From JBAYJY01 sp041664945 (GTDB lineage: Bacteria > UBP15 > UBA6099): DNA of 26,145 nt. The position numbers and the translations under genes are program-made. Below are positions 15,785 to 24,100 of the stretch, in pieces. Position 1 is the stretch's first letter. The number at the start of each line of letters is the position of its first letter. Below the pieces are notes generated by a model. That model was not told where the DNA came from. It did no database searches and was given only the letters and a program-made list of their open reading frames with translations. The stretch lies in contig JBAYJY010000053.1 in assembly GCA_041664945.1 (NCBI GenBank), forward strand, positions 1 through 26,145, in the 5' to 3' direction.

Positions 15785-16258
15785 TCACGTGTACAAATCC
15801 AGCAGCAGGCCCCTGATCTGGTCCAGCCGCGAGAGAAACCCCAGCAGGTTTTTCTGCTTGTCCAGAAATTCGTCGGCAAGTTTCTCAAGTTCCTCGTTGA
15901 TTCTTTTGACAAGCAGCAACGATTTCTTCTTGCCGGTCGGGCTGATGCTTAGTTTCTCCTCTACCTCGTAAAGCTCGTTTACTGCCACTCCCACGAACTT
16001 GCGTATCATCTCGCGATAGACGTGCAGGGACTCGAACGTCAGGCTCTTTTCGATCTCCTTGGCCTGCGCGTCTATGCCGGCCAGCATCAGGTCCATCTCC
16101 TCGCGGATGTTTTCACGCCGCGTTTCGAGCAGCTTCAAATTAAACGACATGGGCTCCCGCGAAGACGAACGCGCTGTTGCGCGACCGGTTCCGGGTTTCG
16201 ACGTCTTGGCCGACCGCCGCGCCCTGTCCCTCGATACTTTTCCAATATCTACATCCAT
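15785..16258 (-). CDS. YaaR-like DUF327 protein
   Basis: 157 residues: a basic, disordered head (about 1-35, SRDRARRSAKTSKPGTGRA) followed by long amphipathic helices. The pattern REEMDLMLAGIDAQAKEIEKSLTFESLHVYREMIRKFVGVAVNELYEVEE and LLLVKRINEELEKLADEFLDKQKNLLGFLSRLDQIRGLLLDLY matches the YaaR/DUF327 family. In Bacillus that gene sits directly before holB in the tmk-yaaQ-yaaR-holB-yaaT operon. Function is unknown. Position (7 bp before holB) and fold agree with the call. The start is ATG 16258, with AGGA about 8 nt upstream; a TTG at 16297 would overlap pdxT. It follows pdxT by 10 bp. Confidence 0.83.
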   Translation of the reverse strand: MDVDIGKVSRDRARRSAKTSKPGTGRATARSSSREPMSFNLKLLETRRENIREEMDLMLAGIDAQAKEIEKSLTFESLHVYREMIRKFVGVAVNELYEVEEKLSISPTGKKKSLLLVKRINEELEKLADEFLDKQKNLLGFLSRLDQIRGLLLDLYT

Positions 16259-16268
16259 CTGGATTGTC

Positions 16269-16877
16269 CTATTTGTTTTTTGCAGAGCCGCCGACAAACT
16301 GTTCGATGAAAAATTCGTGAACGCGGCAGTCGTCCGTCAATTCCGGGTGAAAACTTCCGCCGAGACAACGGCCCTGCGACACTAAAACCGGCCGGCCGGC
16401 ATGGCTTGCCAGAGTTTTAACTCCGTCGCCGACCTCCGTTATCTGCGGCGCCCGGATAAACACCGCGCGAAACGAAAACGACTTCCCGTCACCGTTCGCC
16501 AGACTTATCGGCAACTCTTCCTCGAAACTTTCCACCTGCGGTCCGTATGCGTTACGCTCCACCGCTATGTCCAGAAACCCGAACCGGAAAATGTCCGGGT
16601 AGCCGACTATTTCCCGCGACACCAGAATCAGTCCCATGCACGTTCCGTACAACGCAAGCGATCCGGTTTTGTAACGGCGCGTTATAGCGCGGTCCAGTCC
16701 GTACCGGCGGAGCAGTTTAGCCACCGTCGTGCTTTCGCCGCCCGGTATTATAAGGGCGTCAACCTGATCGAGATCGGCAACTGTGCGAACTTCAACCGGA
16801 CCGCCGCCAGCCTTCCTGACCATCTTCAAATGCAAATCGAAATCGCCCTGCAGCGCGAGAACGCCGATGCTCTTCAA
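16269..16877 (-). CDS. pdxT: Pyridoxal 5'-phosphate synthase glutaminase subunit PdxT
   Basis: 202 residues of class-I glutamine amidotransferase. Motifs: IGVLALQGDF, IIPGGESTTVAKLL, nucleophile Cys80 in YGTCMGLIL, FGFLDIAVERNAYGPQVESFE, FIRAPQI, and His177-Glu179 in GSFHPEL completing the triad. It releases ammonia from glutamine and channels it to PdxS in the 12+12 PLP synthase. The nucleophile elbow is GTCMG where most homologues have GTCAG. The start is an unusual TTG at 16877. AAGGGG about 9 nt upstream overlaps the pdxS stop codon, and the fold begins at once, so translation is probably coupled to pdxS. Confidence 0.94.
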   Translation of the reverse strand: MKSIGVLALQGDFDLHLKMVRKAGGGPVEVRTVADLDQVDALIIPGGESTTVAKLLRRYGLDRAITRRYKTGSLALYGTCMGLILVSREIVGYPDIFRFGFLDIAVERNAYGPQVESFEEELPISLANGDGKSFSFRAVFIRAPQITEVGDGVKTLASHAGRPVLVSQGRCLGGSFHPELTDDCRVHEFFIEQFVGGSAKNK

Positions 16878-16890
16878 AAGGTTATGCCCC

Positions 16891-17775
16891 TTACCAGCCG
16901 CGCTTCTGCAGCTTTTCCTCTTCAGGCATTTTGGCGATATCGAGTCCGGGCATCGCCTGCTTCAAGCCGCGCGACACCTTCGCCAGAATCTTCGCGTCTT
17001 TGTAATTTGTCGTCGCGTCGACAATCGCTTTCGCTCTCGCCGCCGGGTCGTTCGACTTGAATATGCCGGAACCGACGAACACCGATTCGGCCCCGAGCTG
17101 CATCATCAGCGCGGCGTCCGCGGGCGTCGCGATTCCGCCGGCAGCGAAATTCGGAACCGGCAGGCGTCCGTTATCCCTGACATAGCGTATCAGCTCGTAC
17201 GGAGCGCCGAGGTTCTTCGCCTCTGCCATCAGTTCCTCTTCCGGCATTATCGTTATCCGGCGTATTGCGTCCATTACCGTGCGCATGTGGCGCACCGCCT
17301 CGACGATGTTTCCCGAACCGGCTTCGCCTTTCGTCCGGATCATCGCAGCGCCTTCTCCAATTCGCCTCAGCGCTTCGCCCAAATCCCTCGCGCCGCAAAC
17401 AAACGGAACCTTGAACTTGAATTTGTCAATGTGGTAATGCTCGTCAGCAGGCGTCAGCACTTCGCTTTCATCTATGAAATCGACGCCGAGCGCCTCGAGA
17501 ATCTGCGCCTCGACAAAGTGGCCGATCCGAACCTTCGCCATCACCGGTATGCTTACCGCTTTCCTGATTTCCTCTATGATTCTTACATCCGCCATTCGCG
17601 CGACGCCGCCCTCCGCCCGAATGTCGGCCGGCACTCTTTCCAGCGCCATTACTGCTACGGCGCCGGATTTCTCCGCTATCTCCGCCTGCTTCGACGTCGT
17701 AACATCCATTATCACGCCGCCCTTCAGCATCTCCGCAAGCCCTACCTTCACCCGCAATGTTCCTTTTTCCTTCAT
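16891..17775 (-). CDS. pdxS: Pyridoxal 5'-phosphate synthase lyase subunit PdxS
   Basis: 294 residues, the usual size. It makes PLP from ribose 5-phosphate, glyceraldehyde 3-phosphate and the ammonia from PdxT. The catalytic residues are all present: Asp24 (VIMDV), Lys81 (PVMAKVRIGHFVEA) and Lys149 (IRTKGEAGSGN). RVPADIR, PVPNFAAGGIATPADAALMMQLGA and the phosphate loop VFVGSGIFKS also match. The start is ATG 17775, since GAGGTG lies 6 nt upstream; a GTG three codons earlier (17784) falls on that site. First gene of the pdxS-pdxT-yaaR-holB-ricT cluster, with a long leader of about 149 nt. Confidence 0.96.
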   Translation of the reverse strand: MKEKGTLRVKVGLAEMLKGGVIMDVTTSKQAEIAEKSGAVAVMALERVPADIRAEGGVARMADVRIIEEIRKAVSIPVMAKVRIGHFVEAQILEALGVDFIDESEVLTPADEHYHIDKFKFKVPFVCGARDLGEALRRIGEGAAMIRTKGEAGSGNIVEAVRHMRTVMDAIRRITIMPEEELMAEAKNLGAPYELIRYVRDNGRLPVPNFAAGGIATPADAALMMQLGAESVFVGSGIFKSNDPAARAKAIVDATTNYKDAKILAKVSRGLKQAMPGLDIAKMPEEEKLQKRGW

Positions 17776-17844
17776 TCCTTTCACCTCTGTCCAACCGGCT
17801 CTTTACTCAGACGCCGGAACGTATTCACAAAGTGTAAATTATTA

Positions 17845-17881
17845 GTCTTCTAAGACAAAAATACAATAACACGCGCGTGTT
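17845..17881 (-). promoter_or_regulatory. Two palindromes in the pdxS leader
   Basis: AACACGCGCGTGTT (17868-17881) is a perfect 14 bp palindrome. On the transcript it is followed by ATTGTATTTTTG, then by a second inverted repeat GTCTT-AG-AAGAC (17856-17845). They could be an attenuator-like hairpin or operators. No known PLP-related motif is recognised. Confidence 0.4.
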
Positions 17882-17930
17882 TGCCGCTATCCCGCGCGCG
17901 CTAAGTCGCCCGCTATTTGCCTGCATCCTC

Positions 17931-17959
17931 ATTATAACACAATGAAAATTTACGTTCAA
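17931..17959 (-). promoter_or_regulatory. Extended -10 promoter of the pdxS operon
   Basis: Minus strand: -35 TTGAAC (17959-17954), 17 bp spacer, -10 TATAAT (17936-17931), exact consensus and preceded by TGT, an extended -10. Start near 17924. A weaker promoter inside the leader (TTGTAT, 17 bp, AATAAT) cannot be excluded. Confidence 0.7.
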
Positions 17960-18093
17960 ACTTATGACACGCCGCGCCGCCCGGCGCTGAAATCACATTG
18001 CCGCCCGATAACTATTGTTGTTCCCGCTGCTTGACCAACCGGGCGTTTCCCGGCTTAAAAATATCAACCGCAAACCGCCATTTAGAAATTGAC

Positions 18094-18153
18094 GTTTTCA
18101 ACAAAAAAATACGTGGTTTTAAGTTTTCAACAATCCATCTACGTTTTCGAACA
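18094..18153 (+). repeat. Three GTTTTC-type direct repeats
   Basis: GTTTTCAACAA at 18094-18104 and again exactly at 18123-18133, then GTTTTCGAACA at 18143-18153. TTTTCAACA differs from a DnaA box at two positions. They sit just before the perfect DnaA box at 18156, and may be weak initiator-type sites or sites for another factor. Confidence 0.5.
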
Positions 18154-18155
18154 GT

Positions 18156-18164
18156 TTATCCACA
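18156..18164 (+). promoter_or_regulatory. DnaA box (perfect TTATCCACA)
   Basis: Exact nine-base consensus for the initiator DnaA, at the left edge of a markedly AT-rich stretch of about 170 bp and inverted relative to the box at 18332. Confidence 0.65.
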
Positions 18165-18331
18165 TTCTTTACACACTCATTTATAGCTACTTATGTCTTT
18201 ATATCATCGTTTTTTTCTTATATTCTATTTTTAACTACGATTTTCTTCATTATTGTGCGTTTTATTCATGCTAATTAAAGATATTATTTCTTATTATTTT
18301 ATTTTCACCATTTATAGCAAACACAACAATT
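18165..18331. other. AT-rich core between two DnaA boxes (possible unwinding element)
   Basis: About 170 bp made almost only of A and T runs such as TTTTTTCTTATATTC and TTATTTCTTATTATTTT, in contrast to GC-rich flanks. It has no ORF. It is compatible with a duplex-unwinding element or simply with an AT-rich promoter-upstream region. Confidence 0.5.
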
Positions 18332-18336
18332 TGTGG
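18321..18336. promoter_or_regulatory. NrdR box 1 (candidate)
   Basis: ACACAACAATTTGTGG has exact 5 bp arms CACAA/TTGTG. By eye it agrees with the published NrdR-box consensus (ACACWATATATWGTGT type) at 12 of 16 positions. It overlaps the DnaA box at 18332-18340. Confidence 0.6.
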
Positions 18337-18340
18337 ATAA
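18332..18340 (-). promoter_or_regulatory. DnaA box (perfect, minus orientation)
   Basis: TGTGGATAA is the exact reverse complement of the DnaA consensus. It overlaps five bases of NrdR box 1, so the two factors could exclude one another. Confidence 0.6.
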
Positions 18341-18351
18341 CTTGCGCGCAC

Positions 18352-18367
18352 ATACAATATATTGTAT
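18352..18367. promoter_or_regulatory. NrdR box 2 (candidate)
   Basis: ATACAATATATTGTAT is a perfect 16 bp palindrome, by eye 14 of 16 positions identical to the NrdR-box consensus. Its centre lies 31 bp from that of box 1, the tandem spacing of about three helical turns typical of NrdR operators upstream of ribonucleotide reductase genes. Confidence 0.72.
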
Positions 18368-18385
18368 TTTTTCCCGGCAGCCCCC

Positions 18386-18414
18386 TTGACAAGCGACGCC
18401 ACCCAAATTAGTAT
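18386..18414 (+). promoter_or_regulatory. Promoter of the ribonucleotide reductase gene
   Basis: -35 TTGACA (18386-18391, perfect), 17 bp spacer, -10 TAGTAT (18409-18414). Start near 18421. The NrdR palindromes end 18 bp upstream of the -35. A second, weaker -10 (TACAAT at 18353) lies inside NrdR box 2. Confidence 0.72.
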
Positions 18415-18583
18415 GAGATCGCCCGAGGACCTTAAGGTCCCGCTTACAGAAAGAACACGGAAAGTAATGGGTTTCTCTTAATAGATTTATTTTCGTTTTA
18501 TTTTAAATCTTTTATTAAAACCTCTTCAGAAAATACCTACAGTTCGTCGGGCGAAATTTATACTTATAAATGAGGAAATAAAT

Positions 18584-20995
18584 ATGTCCGTTGACCCGAA
18601 GATTCATTATTCAGCAGGCGCAGCAGGAGACGCGCATGCATACGCCGACATCGAAAGCGACAGCCCCGCCGATAACACGGATGTCACTCCCGGGCGCCGG
18701 CAAAAGACAAAAAGCTCTGACGCCTCAGGCAATAGTTCACCCCTAAAGCTCGAAATAACGCCCAATGCGCTCAAAGTTCTTGAGCGCCGATACCTGAAAA
18801 AAGACGACAACAATAAGGTTTGCGAGACAGCGGAGGACATGTTCCAACGCGTGGCTCACAATATCGCATCTGCTGACACTTTCTTCGACGCCTCCGCGGA
18901 TATCAAGGCGACCGAAGAGAAATTTCTGAAAATGATGCTTTCTATGGAGTTCATGCCGAACTCGCCGACGTTGATGAACGCCGGCCGCGACCTCCAGCAG
19001 CTTTCCGCTTGTTTCGTGCTCCCCGTCGAAGACTCCATGGAAGACATTTTCGAGACGGTTAAGAACACCGCTCTAATTCACAAGTCAGGCGGCGGCACAG
19101 GTTTCAGTTTCTCCCGCCTGCGCCCGAAAAACTCCGCGGTGCGCTCAACGCGCGGCGCCTCCAGCGGCCCGGTCTCCTTCATGCAGGTCTTCAACTCGGC
19201 CACGGAGATCATCAAGCAGGGCGGCACGCGGCGCGGCGCCAACATGGGCATCCTTCGCGTCGACCATCCGGATATTCTCGATTTCATCTCCTGCAAAAAA
19301 GAAAACGACAAACTGACAAACTTCAACATATCGGTTGCGGTAACAGACGCTTTCATGCAAGCTGTCGAGACTGGCGGCAAATATTCGCTCGTCGACCCGC
19401 ACACCGGCAAGGTGTCTTCCGAACTCGACGCGCGAACGGTGTTTGATGAAATCGTTTCCATGGCGCACAGCAACGGCGAGCCCGGCATCGTTTTCATAGA
19501 TACCATCAACGCCGGCAACCCGACGCCGCACATCGGCGCCATCGAAAGCACAAACCCATGCGGCGAGCAGCCTCTCCTTCCGTACGAATCATGCAACCTC
19601 GGCTCCATAAACCTCGCGAAGATGGCCTCGAACGGAAAGATCGACTTTACGCGCCTTAAAAAGACGGTCCACGCTTCCGTCCACTTCCTCGACAACGTTA
19701 TAGAGATGAACCGCTACCCGCTCGATAAAATCGGCGAGGTGACTAAAAGCAACCGCAAGATCGGACTCGGCGTCATGGGATTCGCGGACATGCTGGTGGA
19801 ACTCGGAATTCCGTACGACTCAGAGGAAGCCGTGGCCGTGGCTGAAAAGACGATGAAGTTCATAAGCGACGAATCGAGAAACGCATCGGTGGATCTGGCG
19901 GAAATGCGGGGGCCGTTCCCAAACTTCACAAACAGCGTCTACGACATTCCCGGCGCGTCCCCGATCCGCAACGCAACGACGACAACAATAGCCCCGACCG
20001 GCACGATCTCAATCATCGCCAACTGCTCGGGCGGCGTCGAGCCTCTCTTCGCCGTCTGCTACACGCGCACTGTTATGGACAAGGACGAACTGGACGAGGT
20101 CAACCCGTCCTTCAAGAAGACCGCTCACGAACGCGGTTTCTTCTCGCCCGAACTGATGAAAAGAATTAGCAAGGCCGGCACGATACAGCATTTCGAGGAA
20201 ATCCCGAAAGACGTCCGCCGTCGCTTCGTCACCGCTCACGACATCACGCCCGAATGGCACATCAAAATTCAGGCGGCGTTCCAGAAATATACCGACAACG
20301 CTGTTTCTAAAACCATCAACTTCCCGCACGACGCAACTGTCGAGGATGTCGAGAAAGCGTACCTGCTCGCTTACAAAAGCGGCTGCAAGGGAACGACCAT
20401 TTACCGCGACGGAAGCCGCGAGGATCAAGTTCTCAGCGTGAAAAAAGACGCCAAAAAAGAAAAAACCGCGGTTGTCGCGGCTCCGGCCGCGGAAGTTGTC
20501 CCGTCGGCTCCGCGCGAGCGCCCGTCGGTCACTTACGGACGCACCGAGCGCATCGTAACCGGCTGCGGAAATTTTTACGTCACAATAAACGAAGATCGAA
20601 CCGGCCCGTGCGAAGTGTTCACGCAGATGGGAAAAGCGGGCGGCTGCGCCGCTGCGCAGTCCGAGGCGATCTCGCGAATCATTTCGCTCTGCCTCAGGTC
20701 TGGCGTCAAAGCCAATCAGGTGGTCAAACACCTGCGCGGAATCCGCTGCCATTCCCCCTCTTGGGAAAACGGCGGCATGATCCACAGTTGCCCGGACGCT
20801 CTGGGCATCGTGATCGAACGCTATCTGCGCTGGAAGGAAACTGGAGGCCGCGACACCGAAGCGGTCGCGAAGATCGAGCGTTTCAGCGGAAACCGGCCCG
20901 ACGTCTTCGGCTCCTGTCCCGACTGCGGCAGCGTTGTCGAGCACGAGGGCGGCTGTGTCGTCTGCCGCATCTGCGGCTTCTCCCGCTGCTCATAA
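18584..20995 (+). CDS. nrdJ: Adenosylcobalamin-dependent (class II) ribonucleotide reductase
   Basis: 803 residues; reduces ribonucleotides to deoxyribonucleotides using a B12-generated thiyl radical, without oxygen or a second subunit. Motifs: PNSPTLMNAG (125-134), LSACFVLP with the redox Cys143, GGGTGFSFSRLRP, RRGANMG, the active site NPCGEQPLLPYESCNLGSINL with Asn324, radical Cys326, Glu328 and redox Cys337, then TTTTIAPTGTISIIANCSGGVEP (466-487). After a Lys/Ala linker (620-650) come a TSCPD domain (about 655-750) and a Cys-rich tail CPDCGSVVEHEGGCVVCRICGFSRC, perhaps a zinc ribbon carrying the swinging redox cysteines. The first 50 residues are polar, low in complexity and not conserved in the family. 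GAGG lies 8 nt before ATG 18584. NrdR and DnaA sites lie upstream. Confidence 0.95.
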   Translation: MSVDPKIHYSAGAAGDAHAYADIESDSPADNTDVTPGRRQKTKSSDASGNSSPLKLEITPNALKVLERRYLKKDDNNKVCETAEDMFQRVAHNIASADTFFDASADIKATEEKFLKMMLSMEFMPNSPTLMNAGRDLQQLSACFVLPVEDSMEDIFETVKNTALIHKSGGGTGFSFSRLRPKNSAVRSTRGASSGPVSFMQVFNSATEIIKQGGTRRGANMGILRVDHPDILDFISCKKENDKLTNFNISVAVTDAFMQAVETGGKYSLVDPHTGKVSSELDARTVFDEIVSMAHSNGEPGIVFIDTINAGNPTPHIGAIESTNPCGEQPLLPYESCNLGSINLAKMASNGKIDFTRLKKTVHASVHFLDNVIEMNRYPLDKIGEVTKSNRKIGLGVMGFADMLVELGIPYDSEEAVAVAEKTMKFISDESRNASVDLAEMRGPFPNFTNSVYDIPGASPIRNATTTTIAPTGTISIIANCSGGVEPLFAVCYTRTVMDKDELDEVNPSFKKTAHERGFFSPELMKRISKAGTIQHFEEIPKDVRRRFVTAHDITPEWHIKIQAAFQKYTDNAVSKTINFPHDATVEDVEKAYLLAYKSGCKGTTIYRDGSREDQVLSVKKDAKKEKTAVVAAPAAEVVPSAPRERPSVTYGRTERIVTGCGNFYVTINEDRTGPCEVFTQMGKAGGCAAAQSEAISRIISLCLRSGVKANQVVKHLRGIRCHSPSWENGGMIHSCPDALGIVIERYLRWKETGGRDTEAVAKIERFSGNRPDVFGSCPDCGSVVEHEGGCVVCRICGFSRCS

Positions 20996-21005
20996 AATTC
21001 GAAAA

Positions 21006-21164
21006 GCGGCGTTTTGCCTAAGGCATTAGGCTTTAGGCAAAAAAATCCTTGGCTATTAATATTGGGGTTAGCAATTCAGCTATTTTGCATAACACGAATG
21101 ACGGCGTTCATAGTTAAAGCGCCGCGTATTAGCCTAAGGGCCAATGCCTAAAGCCCAACGCCGC
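21006..21164. repeat. 159 bp intergenic element with 33 bp terminal inverted repeats (MITE-like)
   Basis: The left end (21006-21038) and the reverse complement of the right end (21132-21164) both begin GCGGCGTT and agree at 26 of 33 positions. Both contain GGCATT at the same offset and end TTAGGC. The ends are themselves built from GCCTAA / TTAGGC words. No ORF lies between them. No clear target-site duplication is seen. The element fills the gap between the convergent reductase and giant-protein genes. Confidence 0.65.
21012..21042. repeat. 10 bp perfect stem-loop inside the left repeat
   Basis: TTTTGCCTAA (21012-21021) pairs with TTAGGCAAAA (21033-21042) around an 11-nt loop. On the plus strand it is followed by A residues, not T, so it is not a classical terminator of the reductase gene, though it may stall polymerase or protect the 3' end. 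Confidence 0.55.
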
Positions 21165-21175
21165 TCTAAACTTTC

Positions 21176-24100
21176 TCATCTCACAACCGATAGCTTGCCT
21201 TTGTGCGTGACGGTATCGCCGTTTGAGCGCGCCGTGAGATAATACAAATAAATGCCCGAAGCAAGCGGGCGGCCGGAAGCATTCGCGGGCCGCGCCCAGT
21301 GATAGAGTGTGTGCGAGTTATTAACGTGAGCGTCGTTTTGGTTGGTCGCTCCGGTCAAGGTGGTTACGAGCGAGCCCCGCATATCGTAAACCTTGATATC
21401 GATAGTGACCACTGCGTTCGCATCCGCATAAATCTCGTCTCCGGCAAACGTGATTCCGCTGCTTAAATCCCTCGTCTCCACGTATGGATTCGGGTAAGTG
21501 TGAATATTGGTGATCTGAAGCGGCGTGATTGACGCCGGCGCGAATCCCATGCGGAACCCGAAAGTGTCATACCGCGAAAAGTGCGTTGTAAAAACCGTAA
21601 TGGTTCTATCTGTTTTGTTAACCAATCCGTCCATGCGGTCCCATTTATTCCCGGTCAAGTTCCAGTTATAAACGGCGATAGTGTCCACATCTATAGTTCC
21701 GCCGGAAGTCGGCGCGCCGCTGATGGCGCACTGGCCGTTCGAGGAATTGAAAGTAAACGGAACAGTCCCTGCGGCGGTCGCTTTGAAAACGCTTTCCGTA
21801 TCAGCGTCGACCTTACCGTCAGAGTCGTTGTCGCAGTAATGGAAAATCAGCCTGATGTAGGAATCGAAGTTAGTGCCGTCCGGGAAATACTCGCGCGCCT
21901 CGCCCGACTGAACGATAAACTCGTTAGTGGGATCGTGCGGGCAGTCCGGGCCGGGACCTGGGCCGCCGCCGCAGTAGGCGGTCGGATCGGTGTTAAAGAA
22001 AACGGTGTCTGAGGCGAGTGTATTCGGCGGGAAAACCGCGGTGACCAATCCGTCCTTGAACAGCAACCCGCCGCCGGCGGTGACTGTCGTGACGTCCTTC
22101 ATGTGCAGCAACTGCAAGTAAGCGCCGGAAGCCGGGCTGGGCTGCATGACATGAACGAACGGGAAATTCGGGCCGTCCGGGCAGGCGGCGCCGGTGTTGT
22201 TGCCGGGGCACTGGGTAAGTCCGAATTCATTCGAGCTGACCTGTCCCACGAGTTGCGGAGCGAAGACAGCGCCTTGACTCGGCGGTTGGTCCAGTATGTA
22301 CTCCATGTAGTTGTCGAAATTAACGCTTCCGAAAAGGTCCGAGACAACGGTGTCCATGGAGGAGGCGTCGTTTTGAAGGAATAGCGAGTTCGTCATGTCG
22401 ACAGAGAACGACACTACCTTTCCGTCGGCGTTCCATTTGGGGAAATAAGCGGGTTTCAGATTCTCGTCATATCCATAGATTTTATACACACCGGGATCGG
22501 TGAGCGAGGTGACGGGCAGCGTCACGGTGGCGAACCCCGGCCCGTTATACGAGAGATTGATTACATAGATGCTCGTTTGCGACGGCGCCGGCGGGTCGCT
22601 CGTATTCAGGCTGCGGTCCCACGCGACGAAGGCGATCATCTTGCAGTCGGGCGACCATTTAGGTTTGTATGCGAACGGGGTCTGGCCGACGAAACTTGTG
22701 ATCTTGGTGAGGTTTGAAGTCACGCCGTCAACCTTGTACAAACCGTCGAAATCCTTCGCGCCGTCAATCATCACGATGTTTCCGTTAACGCTCGCGTCGG
22801 GGTCCGTCGAACAGTTCGGGTTGCAGACTGTATCGTAGGACGGATCTCCGGGCGTTCGCACGGCGAGCAGTTTGTCCCTATAGGCGGCGTCGCACGACGC
22901 AAGATTCGGCGACCAGTCAGGATCGCGCCATTCCGCGTCGAGAATGAGGGAATCGTCGCTCAACGGAACAATATTCTGTCCGAGTCTCCGCAGCGTGACC
23001 GGATATTCGATGTAACTGGTCACGCCGGATGACTGCCCGTAGATGTCCTGCGTCATCGGCGTATCGACAGTGAAATGAGTCTGGGAAAAAACGTAATCCT
23101 GCGTGACTCCCGTTACGGTCTTAATTTCACGTTTTATCACTCGGCCCGAACCGTCGGTTTCGAAAATAATTACTTTTTTGCCTACATCGATGTACGAGCC
23201 TTCGATCAGATCAACAGTGACGTTTGTGCCACCGGCCAAAGAATCCTCCACTATCGACAGACTGTCCAGTACCGGCCCCGCGGGCGGATAATCGAACTGC
23301 GTTCCGTATGGAGTTCCGACCGGAGCCGTTGCGCTGACCCAGAATAATTTTGTCTTGCCGTCTGTCATCATGTCGGGAGCGGCGAAAACTACCCTGTCGC
23401 CGTCCGGAGTCCAAGTGATATCGCTGTACGGCGCAGCGCCGAAAAAGTTCAAGCCGTCCGTGCCGTTGCTGGTCAGCCGGACGCAGGACTGAAGCGTGCC
23501 GCCGGAATAGGTCATCGTATAAAGATTAAAATTGTCGAACGGCGAATCGCCTGTGTCAGCCGTCTGGCCCGGCGGATTCATGTCGCACGGAATATCCTCG
23601 CGTGAATTGGCGACGATTTTTGTTCCGTCCTGATTCCATGCGGGCGAAAGCACTATCGCGCGGGTTGGCGTGTTCGGCTGCGGAATAAAAACATCTTCCA
23701 CGACATTCACGCCGCCGATGTCGGACACGCCGAAATTGTTTCTGATATAGACGGGAATAGTGGCCGAAGTCCCGCCGATTTGCGGCAGCGTCATCGTCGC
23801 CCCGAGGCCGTCGAAATACGTCGCGGAAACGATAATAGGTTTCGGCAGCGGCGCGTCCGTAGGCATGGTTTCGGCGGTAAGCGTGAAGCAGGCCTTGCCG
23901 CCCTGAAGGTTGCCTTTTAGCTCTATTTGACCGGTTGGCGCGACGTCGCCGCTCGCCGGAATGGTCATTGCGTTGAACCCATAAGTCACTTCGGTAAAGT
24001 CTTTTCCGGAAGCCTGAGCGCCGGACAGCGAGATGTAAACCGGATAATCGGCGTACGCGGACGTTGTGATCTGAGAGTCGTCGGCCTGCCTCAGAAAAAC

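Larger units (their letters stand above)
17776..18583. other. 808 bp divergent regulatory region between pdxS and the ribonucleotide reductase
   Basis: No supported ORF. It holds the pdxS promoter and leader (17776-17959), a small hairpin CCGGG-CGTTT-CCCGG (18039-18053), three GTTTTC-type repeats, two DnaA boxes bracketing a strongly AT-rich core (about 18165-18331), two NrdR-type palindromes and the reductase promoter with a leader of about 160 nt containing the palindrome GGACCTTAAGGTCC (18427-18440). Each is listed separately. Confidence 0.8.

Noticed and set aside
15778..15912. Longer HolB start with 45 extra residues
   Set aside because: The extra codons overlap yaaR and translate to a Trp/Cys/Arg-rich stretch unlike any HolB; MPVRSIVGQE matches the family start.
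16783..17853. 356-codon plus-strand open frame
   Set aside because: Antisense shadow of pdxS, whose catalytic residues are all intact; the composition (Arg, His, Phe) is typical of reversed GC-rich coding sequence.
18386..18583. Cobalamin riboswitch ahead of the B12-dependent reductase
   Set aside because: I looked for the conserved B12-box core and the flanking stems and did not find them; the leader has only a 14 bp palindrome.
20009..20944. 311-codon minus-strand open frame
   Set aside because: Antisense to the ribonucleotide reductase active-site and TSCPD regions; no family features.
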